NCBI GenBank assembly: GCA_900538475.1 | Contig: UPYT01000014.1 | Coordinates: forward strand, 23,232 to 87,231 | Direction of reading: 5' to 3' | Source: an uncultured Clostridium sp. | Lineage (GTDB): Bacteria; Bacillota; Clostridia; Lachnospirales; Lachnospiraceae | Length of the DNA: 64,000 nucleotides | Shown: piece by piece, positions 36,003-46,058 of the stretch | How positions within the stretch are numbered: the first letter of the stretch is position 1 | How the letters are laid out: each line of letters begins with the position of its first letter | Translations under genes and position numbers: made by a program | Notes under the pieces: model-generated | What the model was told of the DNA's origin: nothing | Databases searched by the model: none | Seen by the model: the letters and a program-made list of their open reading frames with translations, nothing else

Positions 36003-38012
36003 ATGCAAAATGAACAAAAAATCTTCGAATTACATTCCGAATACGCCCCCACTGGCGACCAGCCTCAGGCCATTGAGGCGCTGGTCAAAGGGTTTCAGGA
36101 AGGCAATCAATTCCAGACTTTACTAGGGGTTACGGGTTCCGGAAAGACCTTTACCATGGCTAATGTCATTGAGAGACTGAATAAGCCGACCCTGATTATC
36201 GCACACAATAAAACTCTGGCAGCCCAGCTTTACAGCGAGTTTAAGGAGTTCTTCCCTAAGAATGCAGTCGAGTATTTTGTCTCTTACTACGACTACTACC
36301 AGCCGGAGGCCTATGTTCCCTCTACCGACACATATATAGAGAAGGACTCTGCAATCAATGATGAGATTGATAAGCTGCGCCATTCTGCTACGGCGGCACT
36401 TTCTGAACGCAGAGATGTGATTATTGTGGCCTCGGTGTCCTGTATTTATGGGCTGGGCTCTCCGATTGATTATCAGGAGATGGTGATTTCTCTTCGGCCC
36501 GGCATGATAAAAGACAGGGATGAGGTGATTCACAAGCTGATCGATATTCAGTATACCCGCAATGATATGGATTTTCACCGGGGAACCTTTCGGGTGCGGG
36601 GAGATGTAGTGGAGATTTTTCCGGCATATTCTGGAAGTGAAGCCTACCGGGTGGAATTTTTCGGGGATGAAGTGGATCGGATTACAGAGATTGACGGACT
36701 GACGGGGGAGCCGAAGCTGCAGCTGGGACACATTGCAATCTTTCCGGCATCCCATTATGTAGTTCCCAAGGAGAAAATGCTGCAGGCAACAGAAAATATT
36801 CTGGCAGAGCTGAAGGAGCGGGTGGCATATTTTAAAAGTGAGGACAAGCTTCTGGAGGCTCAGAGGATTTCAGAAAGGACGAATTTTGATGTGGAAATGA
36901 TGCGGGAGACGGGATTTTGCTCCGGCATTGAGAACTACTCCCGCCATTTGACCTTTGGAAAACCGGGAGAGCCGCCGTGGACACTGATTGATTATTTCCC
37001 TGAGGATTTTCTGATTATTATAGATGAGTCCCATATTACGCTTCCACAGGTAAGGGGAATGTATGCGGGAGACCGCTCCAGAAAACAGACTCTGGTAGAC
37101 TATGGGTTCCGTCTGCCTTCTGCGCTGGATAACAGGCCGCTGAATTTTACAGAATTTGAAAGTAAGATTGATCAGATGATGTTTGTATCTGCAACGCCTG
37201 GTCCTTACGAGGCAGAGCATGAGCTGATGCGGACAGAACAGATTATCCGTCCTACCGGGCTTCTGGATCCGGAGATTTCTGTGCGGCCAGTGGAAGGACA
37301 GATCGATGATCTGGTATCCGAAGTTAATCGGGAGGTGGCGGCTCATCATAAGGTGCTGATTACAACGCTGACAAAGCGAATGGCAGAGGATTTGACCGAT
37401 TATATGCGGGATGTGGGAATCCGTGTAAAATATCTCCATTCCGATATTGATACTCTGGAGCGGGCTGAGATTATCCGCGATATGCGCCTGGATGTCTTTG
37501 ATGTTCTGGTGGGAATCAATTTGCTGCGGGAAGGCCTGGATATTCCGGAGATTACGCTGGTGGCGATTCTGGACGCAGACAAGGAAGGCTTTCTTCGCTC
37601 AGAAACATCGTTGATTCAGACCATTGGACGGGCTGCCCGAAATTCGGAAGGCCATGTGATTATGTATGCAGACACTATTACTGATTCTATGCGTGTGGCA
37701 ATCGAGGAAACGAACCGGAGACGTCAGATTCAGCAGAAGTATAATGAGGAGCATGGCATTACGCCGACTACGATTAAAAAGGCAGTGAGGGATCTGATTG
37801 CCATTTCCAAGGCTGCAGAGCGGAATGCGGCTTCGGAGGAAAAGGATCTGGAGTCTATGAGTCTGAAGGAGCTGAATAAGCTGGCAAAAGAGCTTCAGAA
37901 GAAGATGCATCAGGCGGCTGCAGAGCTGAACTTTGAGGAAGCGGTTGTTCTGCGGGATCGGATGCTGCAGGTAAAAACCATGCTGCTGGAACTGGAAGGA
38001 CAGGAAAAATAA
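36003..38012 (+). CDS. uvrB: Excinuclease ABC subunit B
   Basis: The damage-verifying helicase of nucleotide excision repair (669 aa). Walker A is [15 protein letters not shown]. The beta-hairpin region begins [20 protein letters not shown]. The helicase motif [14 protein letters not shown], motif [16 protein letters not shown] and motif [11 protein letters not shown] are present. A C-terminal UVR motif ([14 protein letters not shown]) binds UvrC. ATG 36003 is 6 bases behind GGAGGTGG, so I use it over the upstream TTG. The gene has a LexA-type operator. It stands alone; uvrA and uvrC are not in the window. Confidence 0.97.
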   Translation: MQNEQKIFELHSEYAPTGDQPQAIEALVKGFQEGNQFQTLLGVTGSGKTFTMANVIERLNKPTLIIAHNKTLAAQLYSEFKEFFPKNAVEYFVSYYDYYQPEAYVPSTDTYIEKDSAINDEIDKLRHSATAALSERRDVIIVASVSCIYGLGSPIDYQEMVISLRPGMIKDRDEVIHKLIDIQYTRNDMDFHRGTFRVRGDVVEIFPAYSGSEAYRVEFFGDEVDRITEIDGLTGEPKLQLGHIAIFPASHYVVPKEKMLQATENILAELKERVAYFKSEDKLLEAQRISERTNFDVEMMRETGFCSGIENYSRHLTFGKPGEPPWTLIDYFPEDFLIIIDESHITLPQVRGMYAGDRSRKQTLVDYGFRLPSALDNRPLNFTEFESKIDQMMFVSATPGPYEAEHELMRTEQIIRPTGLLDPEISVRPVEGQIDDLVSEVNREVAAHHKVLITTLTKRMAEDLTDYMRDVGIRVKYLHSDIDTLERAEIIRDMRLDVFDVLVGINLLREGLDIPEITLVAILDADKEGFLRSETSLIQTIGRAARNSEGHVIMYADTITDSMRVAIEETNRRRQIQQKYNEEHGITPTTIKKAVRDLIAISKAAERNAASEEKDLESMSLKELNKLAKELQKKMHQAAAELNFEEAVVLRDRMLQVKTMLLELEGQEK

Positions 38013-38020
38013 AAAAGAGA

Positions 38021-38983
38021 CTAGGAGAGAGCGGCTGCTCCAACCGGCGGAAAGCTGTTGGAAACAATGCGGATCCGGTCATCGGATCGAGTATAGAGAT
38101 AGACCTGATTGGATAGCTGATCTTCTAAGGGAACCTCCTGTGTGTTAATGGTTCGTACCATATTGCTCAAATCTTCATAAGAGGCATCGGGACTGTCCGG
38201 TGTCAGAAGGACTTCATGAACGCTGGATGGGAGGACAATCAGATCCTTCTCCAGCCGGGCAGCGAAGTCCTTTAATATATCCTGATAAATCATACAGGCA
38301 GCTCCATACAGACCAGTCTGGTTGGAGAGAACATAAAGAGGAATAGTTTCGCTGGGAGCCTGAAGGAGAAGATCGAGAAGCGATGGGTCACAGGTATCCT
38401 GAGAGGTATCCCGGGCCATGCTCTGCAACAGCTCCTGCATACTTTGAATTTCGGCTGGGAATTCCCGTGGGGTGTTTTCCCGGGCCAGTCTCCACAAATC
38501 TCTGGCACTTACCTTCCACATGCGGGCATGACTGTTGTGGATCATGGCAGTGACCTGACCTGTATCTGTGCGTTCCAGGGAGAGGAAAAAAATAATAGAA
38601 AGATCCAGATAAGGTATATGGGGAACGTCGGAAAGAAGTACCTGGTTGGATGCAGTGTGAATCATGCGGAACATGACCTTGTCTTTTAAATATTCGAAAT
38701 CAATGACAGATTCGGCAGTCAGAGAGGCAGGAGGAGGTGTAGTCTGGTAAAGCTGAAGAATTTCTTCAACAATGGATTCCAGGGAGGAACCATGAATCAG
38801 TTTCTGGTAATAGGGATTCAGGTAAATCGTGGGAGCCAGATGGGCTCCGGGCCCCTGAAGCGTCAGTCCGTCCAGTGTGACACCATTATTGCGGGGAAGG
38901 GGACGGAGAATAAAGTGAAATTCTTCGCCAAGGGCAGCCTGCAGGTTCTGAAGCAGGCATTCTAAAAAAATTTCGTATGCCAT
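38021..38983 (-). CDS. DUF5688-type protein of unknown function
   Basis: A soluble 320-aa protein with no signal peptide. NNGVTLDGLTLQGPGAHLAP and APTIYLNPYYQKLIHGSS, the ESIVEEILQLY segment and SNMVRTINTQEVPLEDQLSN are typical of the DUF5688 family, which is frequent in Lachnospiraceae and often found in several copies near mobile or variable regions. No function is established. The ATG at 38983 follows GGAGG by 7-8 bases; the frame extends upstream into the repeat copy at 39019 but that part is not translated in my reading. It converges with uvrB. Confidence 0.75.
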   Translation of the reverse strand: MAYEIFLECLLQNLQAALGEEFHFILRPLPRNNGVTLDGLTLQGPGAHLAPTIYLNPYYQKLIHGSSLESIVEEILQLYQTTPPPASLTAESVIDFEYLKDKVMFRMIHTASNQVLLSDVPHIPYLDLSIIFFLSLERTDTGQVTAMIHNSHARMWKVSARDLWRLARENTPREFPAEIQSMQELLQSMARDTSQDTCDPSLLDLLLQAPSETIPLYVLSNQTGLYGAACMIYQDILKDFAARLEKDLIVLPSSVHEVLLTPDSPDASYEDLSNMVRTINTQEVPLEDQLSNQVYLYTRSDDRIRIVSNSFPPVGAAALS

Positions 38984-39018
38984 AAAAGGATACCTCCATA
39001 TGTGTAGTAGGGATAAAA

Positions 39019-39171
39019 GTAACTGTTCAGGACGGGGCATCTTCTTGTCCGGCAAAGCCGAACAAGAAGCATCGGAGATTCCTCCGATGTGAGAGCTGGC
39101 AGGAAAATTCCTTTATAAGCGAGCTTGACAAGAATTTTTCTGCCAGCTCTCCCGCCGTCCTGAATTGTTAC
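39019..39171 (+). repeat. 153-bp multi-hairpin repeat, copy 2
   Basis: Same orientation and exactly the same length as the copy at 17730. Ends are GTAACTGTTCAGGACGG (39019) and CCGTCCTGAATTGTTAC (39155-39171). The first hairpin differs only in its loop (GAA to AAA), and the second only in an internal base. In the long stem GAGAACTGGCGG has become GAGAGCTGGCAG, with matching changes on the other arm (CTGCCAGCTCTC). The apical AGGC/GCCT has become AAGC/GCTT. These are paired changes. The element lies upstream of the DUF5688 gene start. Confidence 0.85.
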
Positions 39172-39443
39172 GGATAAAATATAAATTTGATGTGGGAAAC
39201 AGATTTGAAAATTCCGAAAACGGAATGAGACATAAGAATGTCTGAAGTGGTAGAACCTATTATAAAGGATTTTTCCTGGCTGTGCAAGGATATCCTGGAA
39301 ATTTAAGAAAAGATTTGGTTGTAGTTTCCCGAAAAACCAGATAGAATATTTCTTGAGTTTCTGTGTGCTGAAGCTGGAAAAGCGGAAGAGAATCGGAAAC
39401 CGGGAAGAAAATTCAGTATTAATTATGTAAGGATACAGACAGA
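39172..39443. other. Gene-free stretch before the large anchored protein
   Basis: No ORF is supported here. It holds two short dyads, TTCCGAAAACGGAA (about 39210) and AGACATAAGAATGTCT (about 39228-39243), and a possible -10 CTATTATAA near 39255. The ORF on the minus strand across this region and the repeat is judged spurious. Confidence 0.5.
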
Positions 39444-41918
39444 ATGAATCGAGTGATAAAAAGAGCGGTAATCCTGTTTGGAATTTTTGCTGCCGCTTTG
39501 CTGGCATATTTTTTTCTGTCCGGCAGAGACAGCGGAAAAGAACAGGTGGTGTATGTAGATATGGGAGAGGCTTCTCTTCCGGCAGTCAGTGTGGAAATGT
39601 TTGGTCGAAAGACTAATCCCATGGCCGGATATGTACAGGAGGTGGATAATCGGGCAGCAGGAAACAGTCTGACGGTATTGCCGGAGGATCGGGCGCTGGC
39701 GGTTCTGATTGAAAAGGGAGGAGATGCGGTTACAGGCATCAGCTATGAGATCAGAACCATGGATCGGGAACGTCTGATAGAGCGCACTGTGTTAGAACAG
39801 TGGGAAGAGAATGGAGAGGAACTTCGGGCAGTGCTTCCTATTCAGAATCTTCTGAACAGGGAGCAGGAATATCTGCTGCGTTTGGATTTGAATACGGAGA
39901 AGCATGGAATTGTTCATTATTATACCAGAATTCTCTGGACAGAAAATGAGGGAGTTTCTGCCATGCTGAATTTGGCAGTAGATTTTTCTGCCAGAACTTT
40001 TGACTATGAGCAGGCAAAAGAGCTGACTACCTATTTGGAGACAAGTTCTGCGGAGGACAACAGTTCCTTTGGAACAGCTACGATCCGCTCCAGCTTTTCT
40101 CACCTGACCTGGGGAGATTTGGGTATGCAGCCAGCAGGTCAGGTTCAGGTGACGCTTAAGGAATTGGACGGAATTATGAGCTGCGTCCAGTTATCGTATT
40201 TGGCGGAACGAAAAAACGGAGAGGACGAGACAGAATATTATCAGGTAGAAGAAAATTTCACTATGAAATGGAATTCCCTTCGGATTTATCTGATGGATTA
40301 TGATAGGCAGGTAAACCAGATTTTTCAGGGAAAGCAGACAGATTACACGGGAAAACGGATTTTGCTTGGAATCACCAGAGATGAGCGGGTTGAGGTCAAA
40401 AAAAGTCCAGATGGAAACGTTCTGGCTTACCGGACAAACCGGGATCTGTGGAGCTATGATCAGAAGGAGCAGAGGGGAGCAAGGGTCTTTTCCTTTCGAA
40501 GCAGTGATATAACGGATCCCCGCAATTATTACGGGCAGCATGATGTCTCGATTCTGTCTGTGGCAGACAGTGGGGATGTGGATTTTCTTGTATATGGGTA
40601 TATGAACAGGGGAAACCATGAGGGAAGCATGGGAATTGTGGGTTACCACTACGATTCCGGACAGAATGCGCTGGAGGAGCTTTATTACATTCCCTATACA
40701 GGATCCTATGAAACTCTGGAGGACGATCTGCAGCAGCTTGTTTACCGGAACGAGCAGGGAATGCTGTATCTGTATGTGGATCATGCCATTTATGGTATAG
40801 ATTTGAAAAGCCGGGAAAATATTGTTGTGGCAGATGCCCTTGAGGAAGGCTGCTATGCTGTCAGTGCAGACAGAAGCCGCATTGCATGGCAGGAGGGAGG
40901 AAGCCGATATGATTCAGAAAGCCTCAGTCTGATGGATCTGAATACAGGAGAAAAACGGGAAATTCGAGGTGACTCAGGAAAATATGTAAGAGTTCTCGGC
41001 TTTGTAGGAAGCGATCTTGTTTATGGGACAGCAGACAGAGAGGACGTGTGGATGGTCAACGGACGTGTCCGGGATCTTCCGATGGAAAGTATTCGGATTA
41101 TTAATGCTCAGATGCAGGAGGAAACCAGCTATGAAAAGCCCGGATACTATATTTCTGAGGTACAGGTAGAAGAAAGCCGGATTCATCTGAGCCGTGTTTC
41201 CAAAACAGGAGGAAGCTATATAGAGGCCCAGCCGGATACAATTGTATGCAACGTGTCTATGGGGCCTGGGGAATTAGAGGGAATTGGCTGGTATGCATCT
41301 GCAGATAAAGGAAAATTGTATTTTGTACAGCTTTCTCAGGAGATTCGCAGCACCAGAAATGTACGGATTTCTGTTCCCAGGAAGATCCGTGACAGCGAGT
41401 CAGATATACTGGAACTGAAATCCAATTATCAGGTGAAAAAGCTGGAGTTTTATGCCTACAGCGGCGGTCATCTGCAGAAAATCACCACAGATTTTTCTGA
41501 GGCGATGCAGAAAGCCTATGAAAAAATGGGGGTTGTTACAGACGGCAATCACAGGATTCTGTGGAGCAGAGTCAACCGTGGAACGGTAAAAAATATTAAG
41601 GATCCGGTTTCTGTCTTTGCTCTGGTAGAGCGGCAGCTGGAAAATTTTTCAGCCAGTTGTATTCTGGAGGACGGTCTGATGATTCTGGATGCAAGAGGCT
41701 GCAGTATGCAGCAGCTGCTTTATTTTATTGATCAGAATATGCCGGTTTTGGGATTTACAGAAAACGGCAGCTATCTTTTGCTGTGTGGTTTTGATCAGTA
41801 CAATGTGACTGTGTATGATCCGGCTTCCGGTGAAACCTACAAGGCAGGACTCAATGACAGTACGGAATTTTTCCGCCGGCGGGGAAATGATTTTATCTGT
41901 GCAGTCCGGCTTCAGTAA
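39444..41918 (+). CDS. Large membrane-anchored extracytoplasmic protein of unknown function
   Basis: An 824-aa protein with one N-terminal transmembrane anchor (residues about 7-26, VILFGIFAAALLAYFFL). The remaining ~800 residues face outward. The first part (about 30-170) looks like beta-sandwich repeats (VYVDMGEASLPAVSVEMFGR). The middle (about 300-560) has beta-propeller-like repeats with WD/DxxTG-type blades (LMDLNTGEKREIRGDSGKYV; YTGSYETLEDDLQQLV). The C-terminal ~130 residues read DARGCSMQQLLYFIDQNMPV, then FDQYNVTVYDPASGE, resembling a Cys-peptidase-like fold, but I cannot identify a catalytic set. AAGGA precedes the ATG. It sits just before murA, so a cell-envelope role is possible but unproven. 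Confidence 0.7.
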   Translation: MNRVIKRAVILFGIFAAALLAYFFLSGRDSGKEQVVYVDMGEASLPAVSVEMFGRKTNPMAGYVQEVDNRAAGNSLTVLPEDRALAVLIEKGGDAVTGISYEIRTMDRERLIERTVLEQWEENGEELRAVLPIQNLLNREQEYLLRLDLNTEKHGIVHYYTRILWTENEGVSAMLNLAVDFSARTFDYEQAKELTTYLETSSAEDNSSFGTATIRSSFSHLTWGDLGMQPAGQVQVTLKELDGIMSCVQLSYLAERKNGEDETEYYQVEENFTMKWNSLRIYLMDYDRQVNQIFQGKQTDYTGKRILLGITRDERVEVKKSPDGNVLAYRTNRDLWSYDQKEQRGARVFSFRSSDITDPRNYYGQHDVSILSVADSGDVDFLVYGYMNRGNHEGSMGIVGYHYDSGQNALEELYYIPYTGSYETLEDDLQQLVYRNEQGMLYLYVDHAIYGIDLKSRENIVVADALEEGCYAVSADRSRIAWQEGGSRYDSESLSLMDLNTGEKREIRGDSGKYVRVLGFVGSDLVYGTADREDVWMVNGRVRDLPMESIRIINAQMQEETSYEKPGYYISEVQVEESRIHLSRVSKTGGSYIEAQPDTIVCNVSMGPGELEGIGWYASADKGKLYFVQLSQEIRSTRNVRISVPRKIRDSESDILELKSNYQVKKLEFYAYSGGHLQKITTDFSEAMQKAYEKMGVVTDGNHRILWSRVNRGTVKNIKDPVSVFALVERQLENFSASCILEDGLMILDARGCSMQQLLYFIDQNMPVLGFTENGSYLLLCGFDQYNVTVYDPASGETYKAGLNDSTEFFRRRGNDFICAVRLQ

Positions 41919-41937
41919 GCAGGAATGCTCGTTTCTC

Positions 41938-41965
41938 TTTACAAATCGGATTTATGTGGTATAAT
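41938..41965 (+). promoter_or_regulatory. murA promoter
   Basis: TTTACA at 41938-41943, a 16-base spacer with an extended TGG, and TATAAT at 41960-41965. The leader to the murA ATG is about 205 bases long. Near 42084 it contains CCGTCCTGAACAG, resembling one end of the 153-bp repeat. Confidence 0.78.
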
Positions 41966-42176
41966 CTATAAGACACTGGGTGCGCAGAAGACCTGGTGGT
42001 TGGAAAACAGACAGATTTCGATTATTTTGACAGCAGTTCAGTGTTGCAGTGTTTCCGCCGGAGCTTTGGAAGGAAAGAACGGGCCGTCCTGAACAGCTGT
42101 AATTTTTAGTAAATAGAGAACAGATAAAAGCTTCGGTTTTTGTTGATTTAGGAAGAGATTTAGACAGAGGTGTGGG

Positions 42177-43469
42177 ATGAATCAATATATTATGAAAGGC
42201 GGCAATCCCCTGGTTGGCGATGTAGTGATCAGTGGGGCTAAGAATGCTGCCCTTGGTATTCTGGCGGCGGCGATTATGACGGATGAGGATGTGATTGTGG
42301 AGAATCTGCCGGATGTTCGCGACATTAATGTGCTGCTGGAGGCCATTGAAGAGATCGGGGCATCTGTGGAGCGTCTGGATCGTCACAGTGTCAGGATCAA
42401 TGCATCCACAATCCGTGAGGTTTCTGTAGATGATGAGTATATCCGGAAAATCAGAGCGTCCTATTATTTTATTGGGGCGCTGCTTGGCAAATATAAAAGC
42501 GCGGAGGTTCCCCTTCCCGGCGGCTGCAATATCGGCAGCAGGCCTATCGATCAGCACCTGAAGGGATTTCGGGCTCTGGGGGCCAAAATTGAGATTGAGA
42601 GAGGCGCTGTAGTAGCTCATGCGATTGATCTGGTGGGAAGCCATATTTATCTGGATGTGGTTTCTGTAGGCGCTACGATCAATATTATGATGGCAGCAGC
42701 TATGGCAGAGGGACAGACCATCATTGAAAATGCTGCGAAAGAGCCTCATGTAGTAGATGTTGCCAACTTCTTAAACAGTATGGGAGCCAATATTAAGGGA
42801 GCAGGTACGGATATTATTCGAATCCGCGGTGTTCGCCGGCTTCACGGCACAGAGTATTCCATTATTCCGGATCAGATTGAGGCAGGCACCTTTATGTGCG
42901 CAGCAGCGATTACCCGCGGTGATATTACAGTAAAAAATGTCATTCCCAAGCATTTAGAGGCGATTACGGCCAAGCTTGTAGAGATTGGCTGCGAGGTTCT
43001 GGAGGGAGATGACGAGGTGCGCGTGGTGGGAAAACCGCGTCAGCATTCGACCAATATCAAGACCCTGCCCTATCCTGGATTTCCTACGGATATGCAGCCT
43101 CAGATGACAGTTACCCTGGCTCTTGCTGAGGGCACCAGTGTAATTACAGAGAGTATTTTTGAAAACCGGTTCAAATATGTAGACGAGCTGACCCGCATGG
43201 GCGGCAATATTAAGGTAGAGGGAACCGTAGCGATTATTGAAGGCGTCAGGGGCTTTACCGGGGCTCAGGTAGAATCTCCGGATCTGAGAGCGGGAGCGGC
43301 TCTAGTTCTGGCTGGTCTTTCTGCCAGTGGCTATACGGTAGTAGATGAGATTGGATACATTCAGAGAGGCTATGAGTGCTTTGAGGAGAAGCTGCAGTCC
43401 CTGGGAGCTGTGATTCAGGTTGTGGATTCGGAAAAAGAGGCTCAGAAGTTTCGGCTGAAAATCGGCTGA
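42177..43469 (+). CDS. murA: UDP-N-acetylglucosamine 1-carboxyvinyltransferase
   Basis: Transfers enolpyruvate from PEP to UDP-GlcNAc, the first committed step of peptidoglycan synthesis, in the cytoplasm. The fosfomycin-target cysteine is Cys117 in PLPGGCNIGSRPIDQH. The N-terminal GGNPLVGDVVISGAKNAAL and the AAAITRGDITVKNV and YPGFPTDMQPQ motifs are intact. Length 430 aa is normal. AGAGGTGTGGG precedes the ATG. It has its own promoter (41938) and terminator (43511), and the mobile element begins just after. Confidence 0.96.
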   Translation: MNQYIMKGGNPLVGDVVISGAKNAALGILAAAIMTDEDVIVENLPDVRDINVLLEAIEEIGASVERLDRHSVRINASTIREVSVDDEYIRKIRASYYFIGALLGKYKSAEVPLPGGCNIGSRPIDQHLKGFRALGAKIEIERGAVVAHAIDLVGSHIYLDVVSVGATINIMMAAAMAEGQTIIENAAKEPHVVDVANFLNSMGANIKGAGTDIIRIRGVRRLHGTEYSIIPDQIEAGTFMCAAAITRGDITVKNVIPKHLEAITAKLVEIGCEVLEGDDEVRVVGKPRQHSTNIKTLPYPGFPTDMQPQMTVTLALAEGTSVITESIFENRFKYVDELTRMGGNIKVEGTVAIIEGVRGFTGAQVESPDLRAGAALVLAGLSASGYTVVDEIGYIQRGYECFEEKLQSLGAVIQVVDSEKEAQKFRLKIG

Positions 43470-43510
43470 TTTGCCATGACACCAGGAAGCAATTAATTTG
43501 AAAAAATTCA

Positions 43511-43541
43511 GGGATATGGGCGGTTCCATATCCCGTTTTTT
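43511..43541 (+). terminator. murA terminator
   Basis: GGGATATGG (43511-43519) pairs with CCATATCCC (43526-43534), followed by GTTTTTTG. Confidence 0.88.
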
Positions 43542-43707
43542 GTTATAGGAAATTGCGTCCTATGACATAAAAACGCTCCGCGAGGATCGCCATGGGTTAG
43601 AAGAGATGTGCCATACTTGTTCGTGAAGAGTTCAGTTGCCTTGAATTTATCATGAACAGGGACACGATCAACTGGATTCTGAAAAAATTGAATACAGGAG
43701 GTCGGAC

Positions 43708-44085
43708 ATGGAGCATTTACCAAAGAAAATCCACCACAACGGCATCGGCTACACGCTGATGGGAGACTACTACATCCCCGACCTGAAACTGCCGGAGGAA
43801 AAACGCCCCATCGGGCGGTGGGGGCGGATGCACAAGGCGTTTCTGCAAGAACACTGCCCCGGCCAGTACAATGAACTGCTTCTGTCGGGAAAACTCTGGA
43901 CATATCTTGCTGACCTGAACGAGCAGGCCGATGACCGGCTGGCGTGTATCATCTCGCAGATGCAGGATGCGGAGGGCGTCACCGAGGAACTGAAAGCCTG
44001 TGACCAGCTTGCATGGGTCGGAGCCATGAACAGCATCCGCAGTCGGGCAGAGGAAATCATCCTCTCTGAGATGATTTTTGCCTGA
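43708..44085 (+). CDS. tnpV: TnpV family transposon protein
   Basis: A 125-aa protein of the TnpV family found in Tn4451-like elements. Family-like segments are YTLMGDYYIPDLKLPEE, PIGRWGRMHKAFLQEH, then YNELLLSGKLWTYLADLNEQ and AWVGAMNSIRSRAEEIILSE. Its molecular role is not established. AGGAGGTC precedes the ATG at 43708, and the DUF6809 gene follows after 13 bases. It is the left-most gene of the element. Confidence 0.88.
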   Translation: MEHLPKKIHHNGIGYTLMGDYYIPDLKLPEEKRPIGRWGRMHKAFLQEHCPGQYNELLLSGKLWTYLADLNEQADDRLACIISQMQDAEGVTEELKACDQLAWVGAMNSIRSRAEEIILSEMIFA

Positions 44086-44098
44086 GGGAGGTGGACGC

Positions 44099-44380
44099 AT
44101 GATTCTGGAAGAAATGTTTAACGGCAGGTTCTATCCTTGTGAAACGGTGGTCGCTGATTCACTGAGGTTCAAGCAGGCCACCAAAGCCAGTGCAGCTCTG
44201 ATGGATACTTTATCGGAACACCTGAGCAAAGAGGACTATGCTCTGGTTGAAGAACTGCGGGAGCAAATGGCAATCGCTCAGTGCGAGGAAAACGAAAGCC
44301 ACTTCAAATACGGCTTTTCGGCGGGGCTACTTGTCCAAAAGGAAGCCTATGAGCAAGTGGCGCAGAGAGAAAAAGAGTAG
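44099..44380 (+). CDS. DUF6809 family small protein
   Basis: A 93-aa soluble helical protein (ILEEMFNGRFYPCETVV, then KEDYALVEELREQMAIAQCE). It is of a type common in clostridial conjugative and mobilizable elements, with unknown function. GGGAGGTGG lies just before ATG 44099. It follows tnpV closely. Confidence 0.7.
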   Translation: MILEEMFNGRFYPCETVVADSLRFKQATKASAALMDTLSEHLSKEDYALVEELREQMAIAQCEENESHFKYGFSAGLLVQKEAYEQVAQREKE

Positions 44381-44847
44381 CATCCCCATTGTAGCCGTTC
44401 TCATTTTGAGTATGGCTACTTTACTCCCATAAAGTGGTGGTGGACAAAATGACCACTCCTACTTCATTGGAGTAAAGTGGTGGTTTCCATTTTGAGAACT
44501 ACCAAAATCGAAACAACATCGGCTTTTGGCTGTGCCCATTTTGGGCACAACCACCACAACAGAATACAGCTTCATAAAGGTCATTTACCGCTCAACCGGT
44601 GGATGGCCTTTTTTGCTGCCCTTACAGCCGCCAACCGTGACAAACACGCCCGGTAGCTGTACTACAAGTCACTCTGATTCCGCCGTGTCCAGACCTATAC
44701 TTTTTATTGTCGGAAGCGAATACCGAGTGATGGACTATGTCTACAAGACATAGCGAACTGCGTCTGCAAGGGACTCTGGAACCGGCGTTTCTTCCGCTAA
44801 ACTGGAAAATACAGACAGGGATACACATAAAGCCGATACCGGCAGAC
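44381..44847. other. Gene-free, hairpin-rich stretch in the mobile element
   Basis: No gene supported. ACTTTACTCC (44418-44427) is inverted at 44469-44478 (GGAGTAAAGT). AGTGGT/ACCACT sits inside that loop. A perfect hairpin TGTGCCCA-TTT-TGGGCACA is at 44531-44549. The plus-strand ORF from 44737 is the shadow of the XRE gene. Confidence 0.6.
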
Positions 44848-45696
44848 TTACTTCTGCTTGCGCCTGGCCTTGCGGTTGAGCGGGATGGGGCTGGTCTTTC
44901 CCCTCATATTGTTGGGATTTTTGAGTATCTTGGACAGGCTCAGTATCCGCAGGAACGCCGAGAAGTCCTCCGAGGAAATCTTCTCAAAGGGTATCTGCAA
45001 CTTATCGCAAAATTCGTGGATCAGCATTTCTATATCGCTGCCCTGATGGATGGCCTGCTCAAATTTTTCCTTCACGTCATCCAGCGTGGGCTGCGGGTCG
45101 GCGGTGGTCTTGTCCTTGCGGTGTGCTTCCCGGATGTCCCGGACGATGCTGTCCAGATCATCGTGTATGACGTGGCTGTAATAATCGCTTTCCTGCACCT
45201 GCCCCAGTTCCAGCGTCCGCATATAGAGGTCATCTTCTCCGGGCGCATACTTGCTGAGGACGGCCTGCCGGGTGGCTTCCATCACCAGATTCATCTGCTC
45301 CACCCGCATATTGGCGATTTGGTCGATACAGATTTCCATATCCACCATCAGCCGCCGGAAGTTCGGGTGTGTAGCCAGTTCGCAGAGAAGCCGATTGTTG
45401 ATTTTGCCGCTCCGTAAAAGTTCAATCATTTCATCGTTCAAATGGAGCGACTGTACATCGGCGTTGGGAACCTCTTTATTATCGGTCAGTCCCATCAGAT
45501 AGTCGGCGGACACGCCGTAAAAATCCGCCAGCGTCGCAATCGCAAATGGGCTGATGTCCTTGTAGTCATCGGTTTCGTATTTCCCCAGCGCAGATTTAGA
45601 CAGGCCGGTCTGCTCCGCCAGTTGTTCCAGCGTCAGGTGCTTGTCCACCACCCGCAGGTCTTTGAGCCGCTCCGGGATTGTCAGCTTTGCGTACAT
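44848..45696 (-). CDS. XRE-family (Cro/C1-type) transcriptional regulator
   Basis: A 282-aa regulator with an N-terminal helix-turn-helix (LTLEQLAEQTGLSKSALGKY) and a long helical C-terminal part ending in a basic tail. It probably controls the genes of the mobile element. Its own promoter on the minus strand is TTTCCA/17/TATAAT (45740-45768 on the plus strand). It is transcribed against the rest of the element, typical of a repressor. Confidence 0.85.
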   Translation of the reverse strand: MYAKLTIPERLKDLRVVDKHLTLEQLAEQTGLSKSALGKYETDDYKDISPFAIATLADFYGVSADYLMGLTDNKEVPNADVQSLHLNDEMIELLRSGKINNRLLCELATHPNFRRLMVDMEICIDQIANMRVEQMNLVMEATRQAVLSKYAPGEDDLYMRTLELGQVQESDYYSHVIHDDLDSIVRDIREAHRKDKTTADPQPTLDDVKEKFEQAIHQGSDIEMLIHEFCDKLQIPFEKISSEDFSAFLRILSLSKILKNPNNMRGKTSPIPLNRKARRKQK

Positions 45697-45739
45697 CCAA
45701 AGCCCCCTCTCTCATTATGGTTTTTCAGTGATTACACCC

Positions 45740-45768
45740 ATTATAGCACGATTCCATAAGCGTGGAAA
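45740..45768 (-). promoter_or_regulatory. Promoter of the XRE regulator
   Basis: On the minus strand: TTTCCA (45763-45768), 17-base spacer, TATAAT (45740-45745). The gap 45697-46058 holds nothing else that I can support as a gene. It contains a hairpin TGCGG...CCGCA near 46013-46035. Confidence 0.6.
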
Positions 45769-46058
45769 TATGCGGATTTCAAGCGTTTTTCCGACGTTTT
45801 GGATATACGGGAAAGGGCCTCTTTTTTCGGTAAACTGGTTCTTGCAGACAGGCACTGAACCTTGAAAATTGAATGACCGGCTGCAAGGGGTATGGCCTCC
45901 GGGGAAGTGACGCCACGACAGAAATCGAGCGCACCAAAGAGGCCGATACGCCGGGAGAAATTCCGGGCAGGAGCGGCTTGCAGGCAGACCGGCGGACAGA
46001 AACAAGTTTATCATGCGGGGCGCATGGCTCCGCAGCAAAGAAATGGAGGAATATCATT

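Noticed and set aside
42084..42104. CCGTCCTGAACAG in the murA leader as a third copy of the 153-bp repeat
   Set aside because: Only about 11-13 bases match one end, and none of the inner hairpins are present. It may be a relic but cannot be supported.
42177..43469. The Cys117 region of murA as a fosfomycin-resistance variant
   Set aside because: The target cysteine is present, so there is no sign of resistance.
44737..45417. 226-aa plus-strand ORF opposite the XRE gene
   Set aside because: It is the antisense shadow of the XRE regulator, which has a clear HTH, promoter and ribosome site.
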